A stretch of DNA of 64,000 bases from Burkholderiaceae bacterium (GCA_027493945.1 JAOSJU010000001.1:2533658-2597657), one strand, 5' to 3'. Positions 19,623-30,458 are shown, counted from the stretch's first letter. Translations and numbers: made by a program. Notes: generated by a model from the sequence alone, not told the origin.

Positions 19623-20761
19623 CGGACGTCCGGATGCGCGGCGGGTGCCGCGCGGCGAGCGCCGCCGCACTGGCGCTGGTGCTGGCTGCCTGCGCAGGCC
19701 CGCAGGGCGGGCGCGGCGCGGTCACGCCGTCGGGCGATACGGCCGGTGCGCCGACGACCGCGCCGAGCGCGCGGCGCGGCGCTTACTACCTGGACGACGG
19801 ACCCGGCGCCAATCCGCCGGTCGACCTCGCATCGATTCCAGACGCGGTGCCGCAACCCGAGCCGCTGCTGCCGCGGGCCGCGCGCCCGTACTCGGTGTTC
19901 GGCCGCCAGTACACGCCGATGACGCAGATCGAGCCGTTTCGCCAGCGCGGAATCGCGTCGTGGTACGGCAGGCGCTACCACGGCCAGCCGACCTCCAGCG
20001 GCGAGCGCTACGACATGTACGCGATGACCGCCGCGCACCCGACCCTGCCGATTCCCAGCTATGTGAAGGTCACCAACGTGGTCAACGGCCGCAGCGTGGT
20101 GGTGCGGGTGAACGATCGCGGGCCGTTCCTGCAGGACCGCGTGATCGACCTCTCGTATACCGCGGCCGCGAAGCTGGGCTACGTCGAGGCGGGCAGCGCC
20201 GAAGTCGAGGTGGAACTGGTGACGCAGTTCGACGGCGCGGCGACGAAGCGCGCGTCCGCGCGCGCGGACCGCGCAGCGGCCGCGGCGCCTGCGATCGCAG
20301 CGCCTGCGGCATCGACGCCGGGCCCGGCATCGACGCAGGCGGCGGCTCCGCCCCCTTCGCCTCCACCGCCGCTGGCGCTTACGCTGGTGCCGCTCCCGGC
20401 GACCGATGCCGCGCCCGCCGGCTCCGGCGACGCCACGCGATTGAACGTCGAGACGGTCCAGTCGACGCCCGATGCGCCTGGTCCCGCGCCGTCGGCGACC
20501 TCGATGGCGCCTGCGCCCGCCGCGCCCGCCCGCGGCTTCTGGCTGCAGTTCGGCGCGTTCAATTCGCTCGCGAACGCGCGCAGCACGATGGCGCAACTGG
20601 CGCGCCGCCTCGACTTCCTCGGCACGGCCTTCGACATCCGGCAGGAAGGCGCGATGTACAAGGTGCAGGCCGGCCCGTGGTCCCGCCGGGAGGACGCGGT
20701 GGCCGCAGCCGGGCGCGTGCGCGCGCGCACCGAGCTCAGGCCGTTCGCGACGGCGAGATAG
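19619..20761 (+). CDS. rlpA: septal ring lytic transglycosylase RlpA family lipoprotein with SPOR domain
   Basis: lipobox LVLAACAG; GIASWYGRRYHGQPTSSGERYDMYAMTAAHPTLPIPSYVKVTN; C-term SPOR. Confidence 0.92.
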   Translation: MTDVRMRGGCRAASAAALALVLAACAGPQGGRGAVTPSGDTAGAPTTAPSARRGAYYLDDGPGANPPVDLASIPDAVPQPEPLLPRAARPYSVFGRQYTPMTQIEPFRQRGIASWYGRRYHGQPTSSGERYDMYAMTAAHPTLPIPSYVKVTNVVNGRSVVVRVNDRGPFLQDRVIDLSYTAAAKLGYVEAGSAEVEVELVTQFDGAATKRASARADRAAAAAPAIAAPAASTPGPASTQAAAPPPSPPPPLALTLVPLPATDAAPAGSGDATRLNVETVQSTPDAPGPAPSATSMAPAPAAPARGFWLQFGAFNSLANARSTMAQLARRLDFLGTAFDIRQEGAMYKVQAGPWSRREDAVAAAGRVRARTELRPFATAR

Positions 20762-20809
20762 GCGCCGGCCGCCGACGGGCCGCGCGGAGGGATTCAGCGG
20801 CGCGTGGAT

Positions 20810-21769
20810 TCAGCGCCGGGCAGCGTCGATTGCGAGCGCCAGCTGGTAGAGCGTGCGATGCGGCAGGCCGGTGACGCGCTCGGCCACCTTCACCGCCCGA
20901 CTGAGCGGCAGTTCGTCGAGCAGCGCGGCCAGCAGCGATTCCGCGTCGACGCTCGCGCTCGTTGCGGCTGGCGCCCCTTCGCCTGCCTCGCCCGCCTCGG
21001 CCGCGCCCGCGCAAGCCGACCGCTCCCTCGCCGCGTCGTCGCCGGCCCGCAGCGGATCGTGGCCGGGTGCGGCGACCACCAACACGTATTCGCCGCGTCC
21101 GCGGTTCGGGTCGGCCGCCAGCCAGGCTGCCGCGTCGCCGGCGCGGCAGACCTGCACTTCCTCGAAGCGCTTGGTCAGCTCGCGGCCGATCGCGATCCAG
21201 CGGGCATCGCCGCAGGCGGCCGCGATCGCGGGCAGCGTCCGCGCGATCCGGTGCGGCGCCTCGAACAGCACGAACGCGTGCGGCATGCGCGCGAGCGCCG
21301 CCAGGCGCGCGTCGCGTGCCTTCGCACGCGTCGGCAGGAAGCCCTCGAAATGAAACGGGCCCTCCACGAGTCCGCAAGCCGAGAGCAGCGCGATCGGCGC
21401 GCTGGGCCCGGGGATCGGGACCACGCGAAAGCCCGCATGCAGCGCCATCGCGACGATCAGCGCTCCGGGGTCGCTCACCGCAGGCGTGCCGGCGTCGCTC
21501 ACCAGCGCGACGCGCCGGCGCTCTGCAAGCAAGGCGACGATCTTCGCGCCGGCCTCGCGCTCGTTGTGGCGATGCGCCGCCATCAGGCGTGCGTGCGACC
21601 CGACACGCTCGAGCAGCACCCGCGAGGTGCGCGTATCCTCGGCCGCGACCACGTCGACCTCGCGCAGCACCTCGGCCGCGCGAACACCGAGATCGGAGAG
21701 GTGCCCGATCGGTGTGGCCACTACATATAATGTCCCGACTTCGCCGATGCCCGGCCGCTCTTCAGTCAT
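20810..21769 (-). CDS. rsmI: 16S rRNA (cytidine(1402)-2'-O)-methyltransferase
   Basis: GTLYVVATPIGHLSDLGVRAAEVLREVDVVAAEDTRTS; LVSDAGTPAVSDPG; E. coli-like neighbourhood. Confidence 0.93.
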   Translation of the reverse strand: MTEERPGIGEVGTLYVVATPIGHLSDLGVRAAEVLREVDVVAAEDTRTSRVLLERVGSHARLMAAHRHNEREAGAKIVALLAERRRVALVSDAGTPAVSDPGALIVAMALHAGFRVVPIPGPSAPIALLSACGLVEGPFHFEGFLPTRAKARDARLAALARMPHAFVLFEAPHRIARTLPAIAAACGDARWIAIGRELTKRFEEVQVCRAGDAAAWLAADPNRGRGEYVLVVAAPGHDPLRAGDDAARERSACAGAAEAGEAGEGAPAATSASVDAESLLAALLDELPLSRAVKVAERVTGLPHRTLYQLALAIDAARR

Positions 21770-21779
21770 CCGCTTCGCG

Positions 21780-22979
21780 ATGCCCGTTCGCCGCAACCTC
21801 CTGATCGCACTGGCCGGCGCCATGCTCGCTGCGGTGCCGGCATTGTCCGCGCTCGCCCAGCCGCAGACAAGCTCGAACGTCTCCGGAAGCCGGGACACGA
21901 CCGACTCCGGGAGCCGAGACGCGATCGGCCCCGAGAGCCGCGGCACCGCGTCCAAAGAGCGCCAGACGATCGGCAAGGGCCCGATCGGCATCGCGCTGCT
22001 GGTGCCGCCCGACAACGGCATCTACCGGCGCGCGGCGCAGGCGCTGATAGCTGGCGTGCGCGCTGCGCACGCGCGCGACGGCGGCAAGGTGTCGCTCGAG
22101 ATCATCGAAATCGACGAAGACGCGGCGATGCTCCGGGCGCTCTACGACGAACTCGCGCGGCGCGGCTTCTCGATGGTCGTCGGCCCGTTGACGCGCAGCG
22201 CAGTCGACCTGATCGCCTCCGCGGGGCCGCCGCCGGTGTTCACGCTCGCGCTGAACCAGCCCGACCAGGACGCGGTGCCGGCCAACATGGTCACCTTCGG
22301 CCTGTCGATCGAATCGGAGGCACGCCAGGCGGCGTCGATCGCCTGGGACGAGGCGACGATCGCCGACGCATCGCGCCGGCCGCGCGCCGCGGTCGTGCAG
22401 GACGCCTCGCCGCTGGGACGGCGCGCCGCGGTGGCCTTTGCCGAGCGCTGGCGCGAGCTCGGCGGCGACGTCTACCAGCCGGTCACCGTTGGCGCCGTCA
22501 CCACCGGACGCGTGCGCTCGGCGGTCGCGCGGCTGCAGGCCGATGTGTTCTTCGTCGCGGCGCCGCCCGCGGTGGCGCGCGCGCTGCTGATCGCGTTGGG
22601 CGGCCGCGCGACGATCTACGGCACTTCGATGCTGAACACCGGCGCGGTGGCCGGCTCCGAGGCGGCCGCGCTGATGCGCTCGTCCGATCTCGACGGCGTG
22701 CGGCTGGTGGACATGCCGTGGCAGGTGCAGCCCGACAATCTCACGGTGATGGCCTATCCGAAGCCCGCCGACATGCATCTCGAATTGCAGAAGCTGTACG
22801 CGCTGGGAATCGACGCGTTCCGCCTCGCGCTGCAGTTGCTCGAACACGGCACCGAGCTCGACCTCGACGGCGTCACGGGCCGGCTGCGCCTGTCGGCGCT
22901 CGGCGGCCGCGCGGTCGAGCGCTCGGGGGTACTCGCCGAATATCGCTCGGGCGTGCTCGTGCCGCTTGCGCTGCAATGA
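21780..22979 (+). CDS. lpoA: penicillin-binding protein activator, LpoA C-domain family
   Basis: signal peptide; IGIALLVPPDNGIYRRAAQALIAGVRAAHA; between rsmI and yraN as in E. coli. Confidence 0.85.
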   Translation: MPVRRNLLIALAGAMLAAVPALSALAQPQTSSNVSGSRDTTDSGSRDAIGPESRGTASKERQTIGKGPIGIALLVPPDNGIYRRAAQALIAGVRAAHARDGGKVSLEIIEIDEDAAMLRALYDELARRGFSMVVGPLTRSAVDLIASAGPPPVFTLALNQPDQDAVPANMVTFGLSIESEARQAASIAWDEATIADASRRPRAAVVQDASPLGRRAAVAFAERWRELGGDVYQPVTVGAVTTGRVRSAVARLQADVFFVAAPPAVARALLIALGGRATIYGTSMLNTGAVAGSEAAALMRSSDLDGVRLVDMPWQVQPDNLTVMAYPKPADMHLELQKLYALGIDAFRLALQLLEHGTELDLDGVTGRLRLSALGGRAVERSGVLAEYRSGVLVPLALQ

Positions 22980-23329
22980 TCCGCCGCTCGCCGACGCAGG
23001 CGAGCGGCGACGCTGCCGAGGAGCGTGCGCTCGCGTTCCTGGCCGGGCGCGGCCTGCATCTCGTCGCGCGCAATGTCGCCAGCCGCCTCGGGGAGATCGA
23101 CCTGGTGATGCGCGACGGCGAGACGCTCGTCTTCGTCGAGGTGCGCAGCCGCGCGAACCGCGACTTCGGCGGCGCCGCCGCGTCGGTCGGGCCGGCGAAG
23201 CAGCGCCGCTTGCGGCGCGAGGCGCAGCGGTATCTGAACGCGAGCTTCGGCGATCGCTGGCCTGCCTGCCGATTCGACGTTTGCGCGCTCGACGGCGCGG
23301 CGATCGACTGGATTCGCGACGCGTTCTGA
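22976..23329 (+). CDS. yraN: YraN/UPF0102 family endonuclease-like protein
   Basis: GDAAEERALAFLAGRGLHLVARNVASRLGEIDLVMRDGETLVFVEVRSR. Confidence 0.92.
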   Translation: MIRRSPTQASGDAAEERALAFLAGRGLHLVARNVASRLGEIDLVMRDGETLVFVEVRSRANRDFGGAAASVGPAKQRRLRREAQRYLNASFGDRWPACRFDVCALDGAAIDWIRDAF

Positions 23330-23400
23330 GAGCCTGTGAAAGCATCCGCCACGCCCGAGCGGCTGGCCCGAACGGCGCGCCGGATGCATTCACAGGCTCT
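23329..23400. repeat. imperfect palindrome: 20-nt inverted arms (one mismatch), 32-nt loop
   Basis: AGAGCCTGTGAAaGCATCCG (23329-23348) vs CGGATGCaTTCACAGGCTCT (23381-23400). Confidence 0.85.
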
Positions 23401-23431
23401 GACCCCTCGGGTGCTGCGCAGCGGCCGTCGG

Positions 23432-23437
23432 TATAAT
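23432..23437 (+). promoter_or_regulatory. candidate -10 box TATAAT upstream of diaA
   Basis: perfect TATAAT, 62 nt before ATG 23499; no clear -35. Confidence 0.35.
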
Positions 23438-23498
23438 CGGCGCGCAGTGCCACACGGGATGTCCGCGCCGCGGGCTTCGCCGACACGGTGGTTCGCTC

Positions 23499-24086
23499 AT
23501 GAGCCTCGTCGATCGCATCTGCCAGCATTTCGAAGACAGTGCCGAACTCAAGCGCGCCGCTGCCGCGCAACTGGCCGGCCCGATCGCGCAGGCCGTCGAG
23601 ATGCTCACCGCCGCATTGGCCGCCGATCGCAAGCTGCTCATCTGCGGCAACGGCGGGTCGGCCGCCGACAGCCAGCACATGGCGGCCGAACTGGTCGGCC
23701 GCTTCGAGCGCGAACGCCCCGAGCTGGCAGCGATCGCGCTGTCCACCGACACCTCGGCGATCACGGCCGTGGCCAACGACTACGGCTTCGAGCAGGTGTT
23801 CGCGAAGCAGGTTCGCGCGCTCGGGCGCGAAGGCGACGTGCTGGTGGCGATCTCCACCAGCGGCGAATCCGCCAACGTGCTCGCGGCGGTGCACGCCGCG
23901 CACGAGCGCGGCCTTGCGGTGGTCGCGCTCACCGGCCGCGGTGGCGGCCGGGTCGGCGCGGCGCTGCAAGGGCCGGACATCCATCTGTGCGTGCCGCACG
24001 AGCGGACCGCCCGCATCCAGGAACTGCACCTGCTGATCATTCACTGCCTTTGCGACGGCATCGACGCCTCGCTGCTCGGCGACTGA
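23499..24086 (+). CDS. diaA: SIS-domain DnaA initiator-associating / phosphoheptose isomerase family protein
   Basis: LLICGNGGSAADSQHMAAELVGRFERERP; ISTSGESANV; position lpoA-yraN-diaA-dolP. Confidence 0.88.
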   Translation: MSLVDRICQHFEDSAELKRAAAAQLAGPIAQAVEMLTAALAADRKLLICGNGGSAADSQHMAAELVGRFERERPELAAIALSTDTSAITAVANDYGFEQVFAKQVRALGREGDVLVAISTSGESANVLAAVHAAHERGLAVVALTGRGGGRVGAALQGPDIHLCVPHERTARIQELHLLIIHCLCDGIDASLLGD

Positions 24087-24107
24087 CCTGAACTCACGGG
24101 AGAAACG

Positions 24108-24723
24108 ATGAAGACCCATGCGCGCCTGACCTTCGCTGCTGCCCTGCTCGCCTCCGTGCTGGCCGCTCCCGGCTGCGTGCCGCTGGTGGCCACCGGCGCG
24201 GCGGTCGGCACGCTCGCGGCGCTCGATCGGCGCACGCTGGGCGCGCAGACCGAAGACCGAGGAGATCGAGGTGCGCGCCGCCAACCGGATGCGTGACGCA
24301 CTGAAGCAACCCGGCGGTGTCAGCGTCACCAGCTTCAACCGCAAGGTGCTGCTCACCGGACAGGTCGCAAGCGAAGACGACAAGCGGGCCGCCGAGGCCG
24401 CGGTGGCCGCGTTGCCGAACGTGCGCTCGGTTCACAACGAACTGCAGGTGCTGGGCCGGCCCTCGCTCGCCACCAGCGCCGCCGACACCTCGATCACCGC
24501 GCGCGTGAAGACGGCGCTGCTCGACGCGCAAGACCTGCACGCCAACGTCATCAAGGTGGTCACCGAGTCGGGCACCGTCTACCTGATGGGCCTCGTGTCG
24601 CGCCGCGAAGCCGAGCGGGCCGCGCAGGTCGCCAGCCGGGTCGCCGGCGTGCAGCGCGTGGTCACCGTCTTCGAGTACATCACCGAAGACGAAGTGAAGC
24701 GCGTCTCGCAGCCGAAGCAGTAG
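24108..24723 (+). CDS. dolP: BON domain lipoprotein (DolP/YraP-like), frame broken once
   Basis: lipobox LAAPGC; BON repeats VSVTSFNRKVLLTGQVASEDDKRAAE and VTESGTVYLMGLVSRREAERA; shift at CCGAGG 24255-24260. Confidence 0.85.
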
Positions 24724-24908
24724 GCACTCGCGCAGTTGCCGCGGCCCGAATGCGCCGCGGCTGTCGGCGCGTTTCGACCGCGCGCCGGCATCCCCGACAG
24801 ACGGACGCCGGCTGTCCGACGAGCGGCGCGGAATCGGCGGTCCCCGTCGGCGGTTTCGACGGACAATTTCTCATCGTTCCCCGCGCCTTCCGCGCACCGG
24901 TGAGATTC

Positions 24909-25503
24909 ATGTCGAGCGGACTGTTCCTGTCGATGATCGTGCCCCTGGCGACTCTCGCCTGGTGCGTGCTCGTGTTCAACCGCTTCGTGTCCCTGCGCAA
25001 CCGGTATCAGAACGCCTACGCGCAGATCGACGTGCAGCTGAAGCGGCGCTACGACCTGATCCCGAGCCTGGTCGCGGCGACGAAGGCCTACCTTGCGCAC
25101 GAGCGCCAGACGCTTCGAGGCGGTGATCGCCGCGCGCCAGCGCGCCTGCGACGCGAGCGAGGTCGCGAAGCGCCGTCCGCACGATGCCAACGCGCTGGTG
25201 GCGCTCGAGGCCGCGGAGACTGCGCTCGCTTCGCCGCTCGGGCGCCTGATGGCGCTCGTCGAGCAGTATCCCGCGCTGCAGGCCAACGACACGGTGCACC
25301 GCCTGATCGAGGAACTGCGAACCACCGAGAACCGTATCGCGTTCGCCCGGCAGGCGTTCAACGACCGGGTGACGGGCTACAACATCGAGCTCGAATCGTT
25401 CCCCGCATCGCTGGTCGCCACGCTCTTCGGATTCCGGCGCGCGAACATGCTGCGCGCCACGGCATCCGCGCAGGAACGCCAGCCCGTTCCGGTCGCCCTC
25501 TGA
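24909..25503 (+). CDS. lemA: LemA family protein, frame broken once
   Basis: FNRFVSLRNRYQNAYAQIDVQLKRRYDLIPSLVAATKAY...; continues EAVIAARQRA...TGYNIELESFPASLVATLFGF after shift near 25113-25116. Confidence 0.87.
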
Positions 25504-25520
25504 CCGGGGTCCTTCCGCCG

Positions 25521-27464
25521 ATGGACTTCTACGCCCACCAGGACCGGGCGAGGTCGGCCTCGCGCAGGTTGATCGCGCTGTTCGCGCTGTCGCTGGTGGC
25601 GGTCGTCGCGGCGGTCAACGGCGCGGCCGCGCTCGGCTGGCTGCTGCTTGGGGCCGGAACGCGCTGGCCGCCGTACTTCTTCGCGACCAACACGCTGGTC
25701 ACGCTGCTGATCGTCTTCGGCGGTGCACGGGTCGAGTGGCAGCGCCTTCGCGGCGGGGGGGCCGCCACGGCTGAACGGCTGGGCGCGCGGCCCATCGACG
25801 AGTCGCTGCCGCTGCACCGGCGCCTGCGCGACGTTGCCGAGGAGGTGGCGATCGGAGCAGGTGCACCAGTGCCTTCGCTGCACGTGATCGACGACGACTC
25901 GATCAACGCACTGGCGGCGGGCGAGCGTCCCGGCCTGGCGGCCGTGGTGGTGACGCGCGGGGCGCTCGAGCGCCTGCAGCGCGCCGAATTGCAGGGAGTG
26001 GTCGCCCACGAAGTCGCGCACATCGTCGGCGGGGACACCGAGCTGAACGCCCGGCTCACCGCCGCGCTGTACGGGCTGTGCTCGCTGCGAGTCGCGGGTA
26101 TCGGGTTGCTCGGCACCGCGATGGAACGCGAAGCCGGCCCGCTCGGGCGGCTCGGAGCGCCGCGGGTCGCGGCGTTCGTCGCCGGCATGCTGCTGTCCGC
26201 CGTCGGCATGCTCGGCGTGCTGGCCGCCCAGGTGCTGAAGGCCGGCATCAGCCGGCAGCGCGAATTCCTCGCCGACGCACTGGCGGTGCAGATCACCCGC
26301 GACCGCGACGGGCTGGGCTGCGCGCTGCGCCGCATCGCGGGTGAGCCGGTCTCGCCGCTGCGCTCCGACTACACCGCGCTGGTCAGCCACTTCCTCCTCG
26401 TGCAGCCCTCCGGGCTGCGCGACTGGTTCGATACGCATCCTCCGCTGGCCGATCGTATCGCGCGGCTGTACGGGAGGCGGATGGCCTCGATCGCGCCCGC
26501 TGCCGCGGCGGACGCGCACGCATCCGCGATGCACGCGGCGGGGCCGAAGGATGCCCCGATCTCCGGGGCGGCGGAACGCGTCGGCGGCTCGCTCGTCGAG
26601 GACACGATCCCGTTCGTGAGGGTGGCACTGCCGTCGGCGGCGCCTCTGGCCGACATGTTGCCACGTGGACGGGCCGTGGAGGCATCGCTGCCGGAGGCGA
26701 TGCACCGGCGCGATCGTGCTTCCGCGACGGCTGCAGCCGCGCTGATCACGCAGATCCGGTCGGCGTCGCTCGGCTTCGAGACCGCGGGGCGCTGGCTGGT
26801 CGCGCTGGTGGCCGGCCATACGGCCGACGAGCCCGACGCTGCGCTGCGCGCGTCGCTCGACTGGCTCGTCTCGCCGGCTGGGGCGTCGCTGCGGGTGCCG
26901 CTGCTCGAACTGCTGCTCGCGCGGGTACGCCGCTGGAGCAGCGGTCGCCGCCGAGAGTTGCTCGATCGCTGCCGGCGCGCCGTCGAGGCCGACGGGCACG
27001 TGCACTCGGCCGAATGGATCTACTACACGCTGGCGCGCCACCGGCTGTCGCCGAATGCGTCGATCGGCGCGCGCCAGCGCAGGGCGCCGACCACCCGGCA
27101 GGCGCAGAGCCGCGCGCTGGCCGCGCTGTTCGCGATGGCCGCCGCGGTCGGCGAAGCGTCGGCGCGCGCCACCCGCGATGCGCTGGCCGACGCGGCGGCG
27201 ATGCTGGAGGTTCCGCCGCCGGCGTCCACGCCCGACGAAGTGGGCACCACCGAACTCGCGCTGGCGCTCGATACGCTGCTCGGCCTGGCGCCGCTCGACA
27301 AGCCGATCCTGCTGAAGGTGCTGTTCACGCTTGCGCGTACGCCGGGCGACCCGAACTACGACGCCTTCGTTCGCGCGGTGGCCGCCGCGATCGACTGTCC
27401 GGTGCCGCGCGGCGCCGGTCAGCGGCTCGGCGCGCGGCGCGGCGAGCCGGTCGTGCCGGCGTAG
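25521..27464 (+). CDS. M48 family metallopeptidase with long C-terminal extension
   Basis: GVVAHEVAHIVGGDTELNARL (HExxH); TM segments; DTHPPLADRIARL. Confidence 0.88.
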   Translation: MDFYAHQDRARSASRRLIALFALSLVAVVAAVNGAAALGWLLLGAGTRWPPYFFATNTLVTLLIVFGGARVEWQRLRGGGAATAERLGARPIDESLPLHRRLRDVAEEVAIGAGAPVPSLHVIDDDSINALAAGERPGLAAVVVTRGALERLQRAELQGVVAHEVAHIVGGDTELNARLTAALYGLCSLRVAGIGLLGTAMEREAGPLGRLGAPRVAAFVAGMLLSAVGMLGVLAAQVLKAGISRQREFLADALAVQITRDRDGLGCALRRIAGEPVSPLRSDYTALVSHFLLVQPSGLRDWFDTHPPLADRIARLYGRRMASIAPAAAADAHASAMHAAGPKDAPISGAAERVGGSLVEDTIPFVRVALPSAAPLADMLPRGRAVEASLPEAMHRRDRASATAAAALITQIRSASLGFETAGRWLVALVAGHTADEPDAALRASLDWLVSPAGASLRVPLLELLLARVRRWSSGRRRELLDRCRRAVEADGHVHSAEWIYYTLARHRLSPNASIGARQRRAPTTRQAQSRALAALFAMAAAVGEASARATRDALADAAAMLEVPPPASTPDEVGTTELALALDTLLGLAPLDKPILLKVLFTLARTPGDPNYDAFVRAVAAAIDCPVPRGAGQRLGARRGEPVVPA

Positions 27465-27540
27465 GGCCTCTTCACGCGACGGTGCGCCGCGGATCGGGTA
27501 CCTTGCGGCGAACGTGCCAGCACAGGAGCCCGCAGAGCAG

Positions 27541-29459
27541 ATGGATACCCGGCAAACTCCGCGCCGAGGGCATGGCCCGGTCAGGATCGGCGGCGCCTCC
27601 GGCTTCTGGGGCGACAGCGCGGTGGCTGCGCCGCAGCTGGTCGCGAGCGGCGCGATCGACTACCTCGTGTTCGACTATCTGGCCGAGCTCACGATGTCGA
27701 TCCTCGCTGGCGCTCGCCTGAAGAAGCCCGAAGCCGGCTATGCCACCGACTTCGTCGGCGTCGCGATGAAGTCGGTGCTGCGCGAGGTCGCCGCGCGCGG
27801 CATCCGCGTGGTGAGCAACGCCGGCGGCGTCAATCCCCACGGCTGCGCGCGCGCGCTGGCCGCGCTGGCGGCGGCGCAGGGCGTCGAGCTGCGCATCGCG
27901 GTGGTCGAAGGCGACGACGTGATGCCGCTGCTGCCGGCGCTGCGCGCAGAGGGCGTGCGCGAGATGCAGGCCGAGGCGCCGCTGCCGCAAAAGGTGCTGA
28001 GCGCCAATGCGTATCTCGGCGCAACGCCGATCCGTGTCGCGCTCGACGCGGGCGCACAGGTGGTGATCACCGGACGCTGCGTCGACTCGGCGGTGACGCT
28101 GGGCGTGCTGATGCACGAATTCGGCTGGACCGACTACGACCGGCTCGCGGGCGGCAGCCTCGCCGGCCACGTCATCGAGTGCGGCTGCCGAGGGCCACCG
28201 GCGGGCTGTATACCGACTGGGATACGGTGCCCGACTGGCCCGTCATCGGCTACCCGATCGTCGAATGCGAAGCCGACGGCAGCTTCGTCGTCGGCAAGCC
28301 CGCCGGCACGGGCGGCAAGGTGACGCCGGCGGTCGTGGCAGAGCAGATGCTCTACGAGATCGGCGATCCCGCCGCCTATCTGCTGCCGGACGTCGTCTGC
28401 GACTTCACCGCGGTGACGATGGCTCCGGTCGGCGAAGACCGCGTGCAGGTGCGCGGCGCGCGCGGCCGCGCGCCGGGCCCGGCCTGCAAGGTCAGCGCGA
28501 CCTTCGCCGAAGGCTTCCGCAGCAGCGCGCAGCTGACGATCGTCGGCTTCGAGGCAGCGGCCAAGGCGCGGCGCACCGGCGAGGCGATCCTGGCGCGCAC
28601 CCGGTCGATGTTCGCGCGGCTCGGCTGGCCCGATTACAGCGCGACGCTCGTCGAAGTGCTGGGCGCCGAGAGCTGCTACGGGCCGCATGCGCGCGACGGG
28701 GCGCTCGCCACGCGCGAGGCGGTACTGCGCGTGAGCGCGACACATCCGATGCGCGAGGCACTGGAGTTGTTCGCGCGCGAAATCGCCCCGGCGGGCACTT
28801 CATGGGCTCCCGGCACCACCGGCGCCGGGGGCCGGCCGTCGGTGTCGCCGTCGATCCGGCAGTACGCGTTCCTGCTCGACAAGGCGCGCGTGGCGCCCGC
28901 GGTCGTGATCGGGGAGCAGCGCATCGCCGTGCCGGCGGCGGTGCACCCGCAACCGGAGCGGGCGCAGCCGGATCCGATGACGGACACCGCACCGACCGCA
29001 GGCGCCGTAATCGGGCAGGCGCTGCAGCCCGATGCGCCGGCGCCTGCTGGGCAGCATGCCGACGACGAGCGCATCGAAGTGCCGCTGATCCGCATCGCCC
29101 ACGCGCGCAGCGGCGACAAGGGCGACACCTCGAACATCGGGCTGATCGCGCGCAGCCCCGGGCTGCTCGCGGTGCTGCGCGAGCAGGTGACCGCCGAACG
29201 CGTCGCCGCCTATCTTGCTCATCTGGTGCAGGGTCCGGTCACGCGCTACGAGGTGCCCGGCATCCATGCGCTGAATTTCGTCTGCGAGCGCGCGCTCGGT
29301 GGCGGCGGCATGGCCTCGCTTCGCAACGATCCGCTCGGCAAGGCGATGGCGCAGATCCTGCTCTCGATGCCCGTGCGCGTGCCACCGGGCCTGCTCGACG
29401 CCCCGCTCACGACAAAGGGGGTTGTCGCGGTTCGCGACAACATGATCGTCAGGCCTTGA
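27541..29459 (+). CDS. acyclic terpene utilization AtuA-family protein (DUF1446-like) with C-terminal AtuA-like domain, frame broken once
   Basis: VRIGGASGFWGDSAVAAPQLV...GGVNPHGCA...TGRCVDSAV...; C-term IAHARSGDKGDTSNIGLIAR; shift at CCGAGGG 28188-28194. Confidence 0.87.
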
Positions 29460-29491
29460 CGGAGCGTGACGGGGCGCGTCGGGCGGGCGAA

Positions 29492-30458
29492 TCAGGTCGT
29501 CACGACCCGGCGCTGCGCCCGCCACTCGCTCGGCGTGACGCCGAAGCGCGCCTTGAAGGCGCGACTGAAGTGCGCCGGGTGGTTGAAGCCGCGGCGCAAT
29601 GCGATCCCGGTGATCGAGGCCGGGTTGTGGCGACGATCCTCGAAGTCGCGCCGGCACGCTTCGAGCCGTTGCGCGAGCACGTAACCGGCCACGCCGTCGG
29701 GTTCGTCGCAGAACGCGTTGTACAGCTGGCGGCGGCTGCAGTTGAGTTCGACCGCGATCGCGTCCACGGACAGCCGCGGGTCGCCGAGGCGGCGCGCCAC
29801 CAGCTGCTTGATGCGCTCGCGCAGCGCCTCGCGCTGCGTCGGCGCGCTGTCGCGTCCCGCCAGTTCGAGCAGCGACAGTTGCACCAGCTGCATGATCGAT
29901 TCGCCGACGCCGCGCGCGGCCGAGGGCGCGATCGAGGGCAGTTCCTGCCAGGCGCCGCGCATTGCCTGCAGCGCCAGCCGCGAGATGCCCCCCGTGGCTG
30001 CCCAGCCGCAGCGCCATCAGCTTGTCCAGCGGAAGGCCGCGCTCGACCAGCCGCGCCTTGGGCACCATCACGATCAGGTGCTCGACGCGCACCGGGTTGG
30101 CCACCCGGTAGCTGTCGGTGGTGTCGTAGATGCACCATTCGCCCGGCGACACCCAGGCCTGGCGCCCCTGTTGCTCGACGCCTGCGGTGCCGCGATACGG
30201 CGCGACGATCTTCAGGTAGCCGACGTCGCTGCCGCGCACCTGCCGGTCGCTCTTCAGCACGCGATGGCGATCGGCCTCGAGCCGCGTGAGCACGACGTCG
30301 CCCGCGTGCTCGGTCGCCATGTGGCCGTCGAAGTCGGTGTCGCCATAGACGTCCGACTGCAGTCCGAAGAAGATCCGGTCGATCCAGTCCGACCAGTACC
30401 CCACGCGCTCGCGCGGCGACACGAGGTCGGTGCTCATCGTCGGCGTGAAGCTGGGCAT
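29492..30458 (-). CDS. AraC family transcriptional regulator (FeaR-like N-terminal domain), frame broken once
   Basis: N-term RERVGYWSDWIDRIFFGLQSD...; C-term HTH SVDAIAVELNCSRRQLYNAFCDEPDGVAGYVLAQRLEACRRDF...FNHPAHFSRAFKARFGVTPSEWR; C6 run 29988-29993 where C5 restores frame. Confidence 0.87.

Noticed and set aside
21880-21955. Degenerate short repeat in lpoA (SGSRDTTDSGSRDAIGPESRGT)
   Set aside because: Linker region after the signal peptide; short, imperfect, in-frame repeats are not a distinct element.
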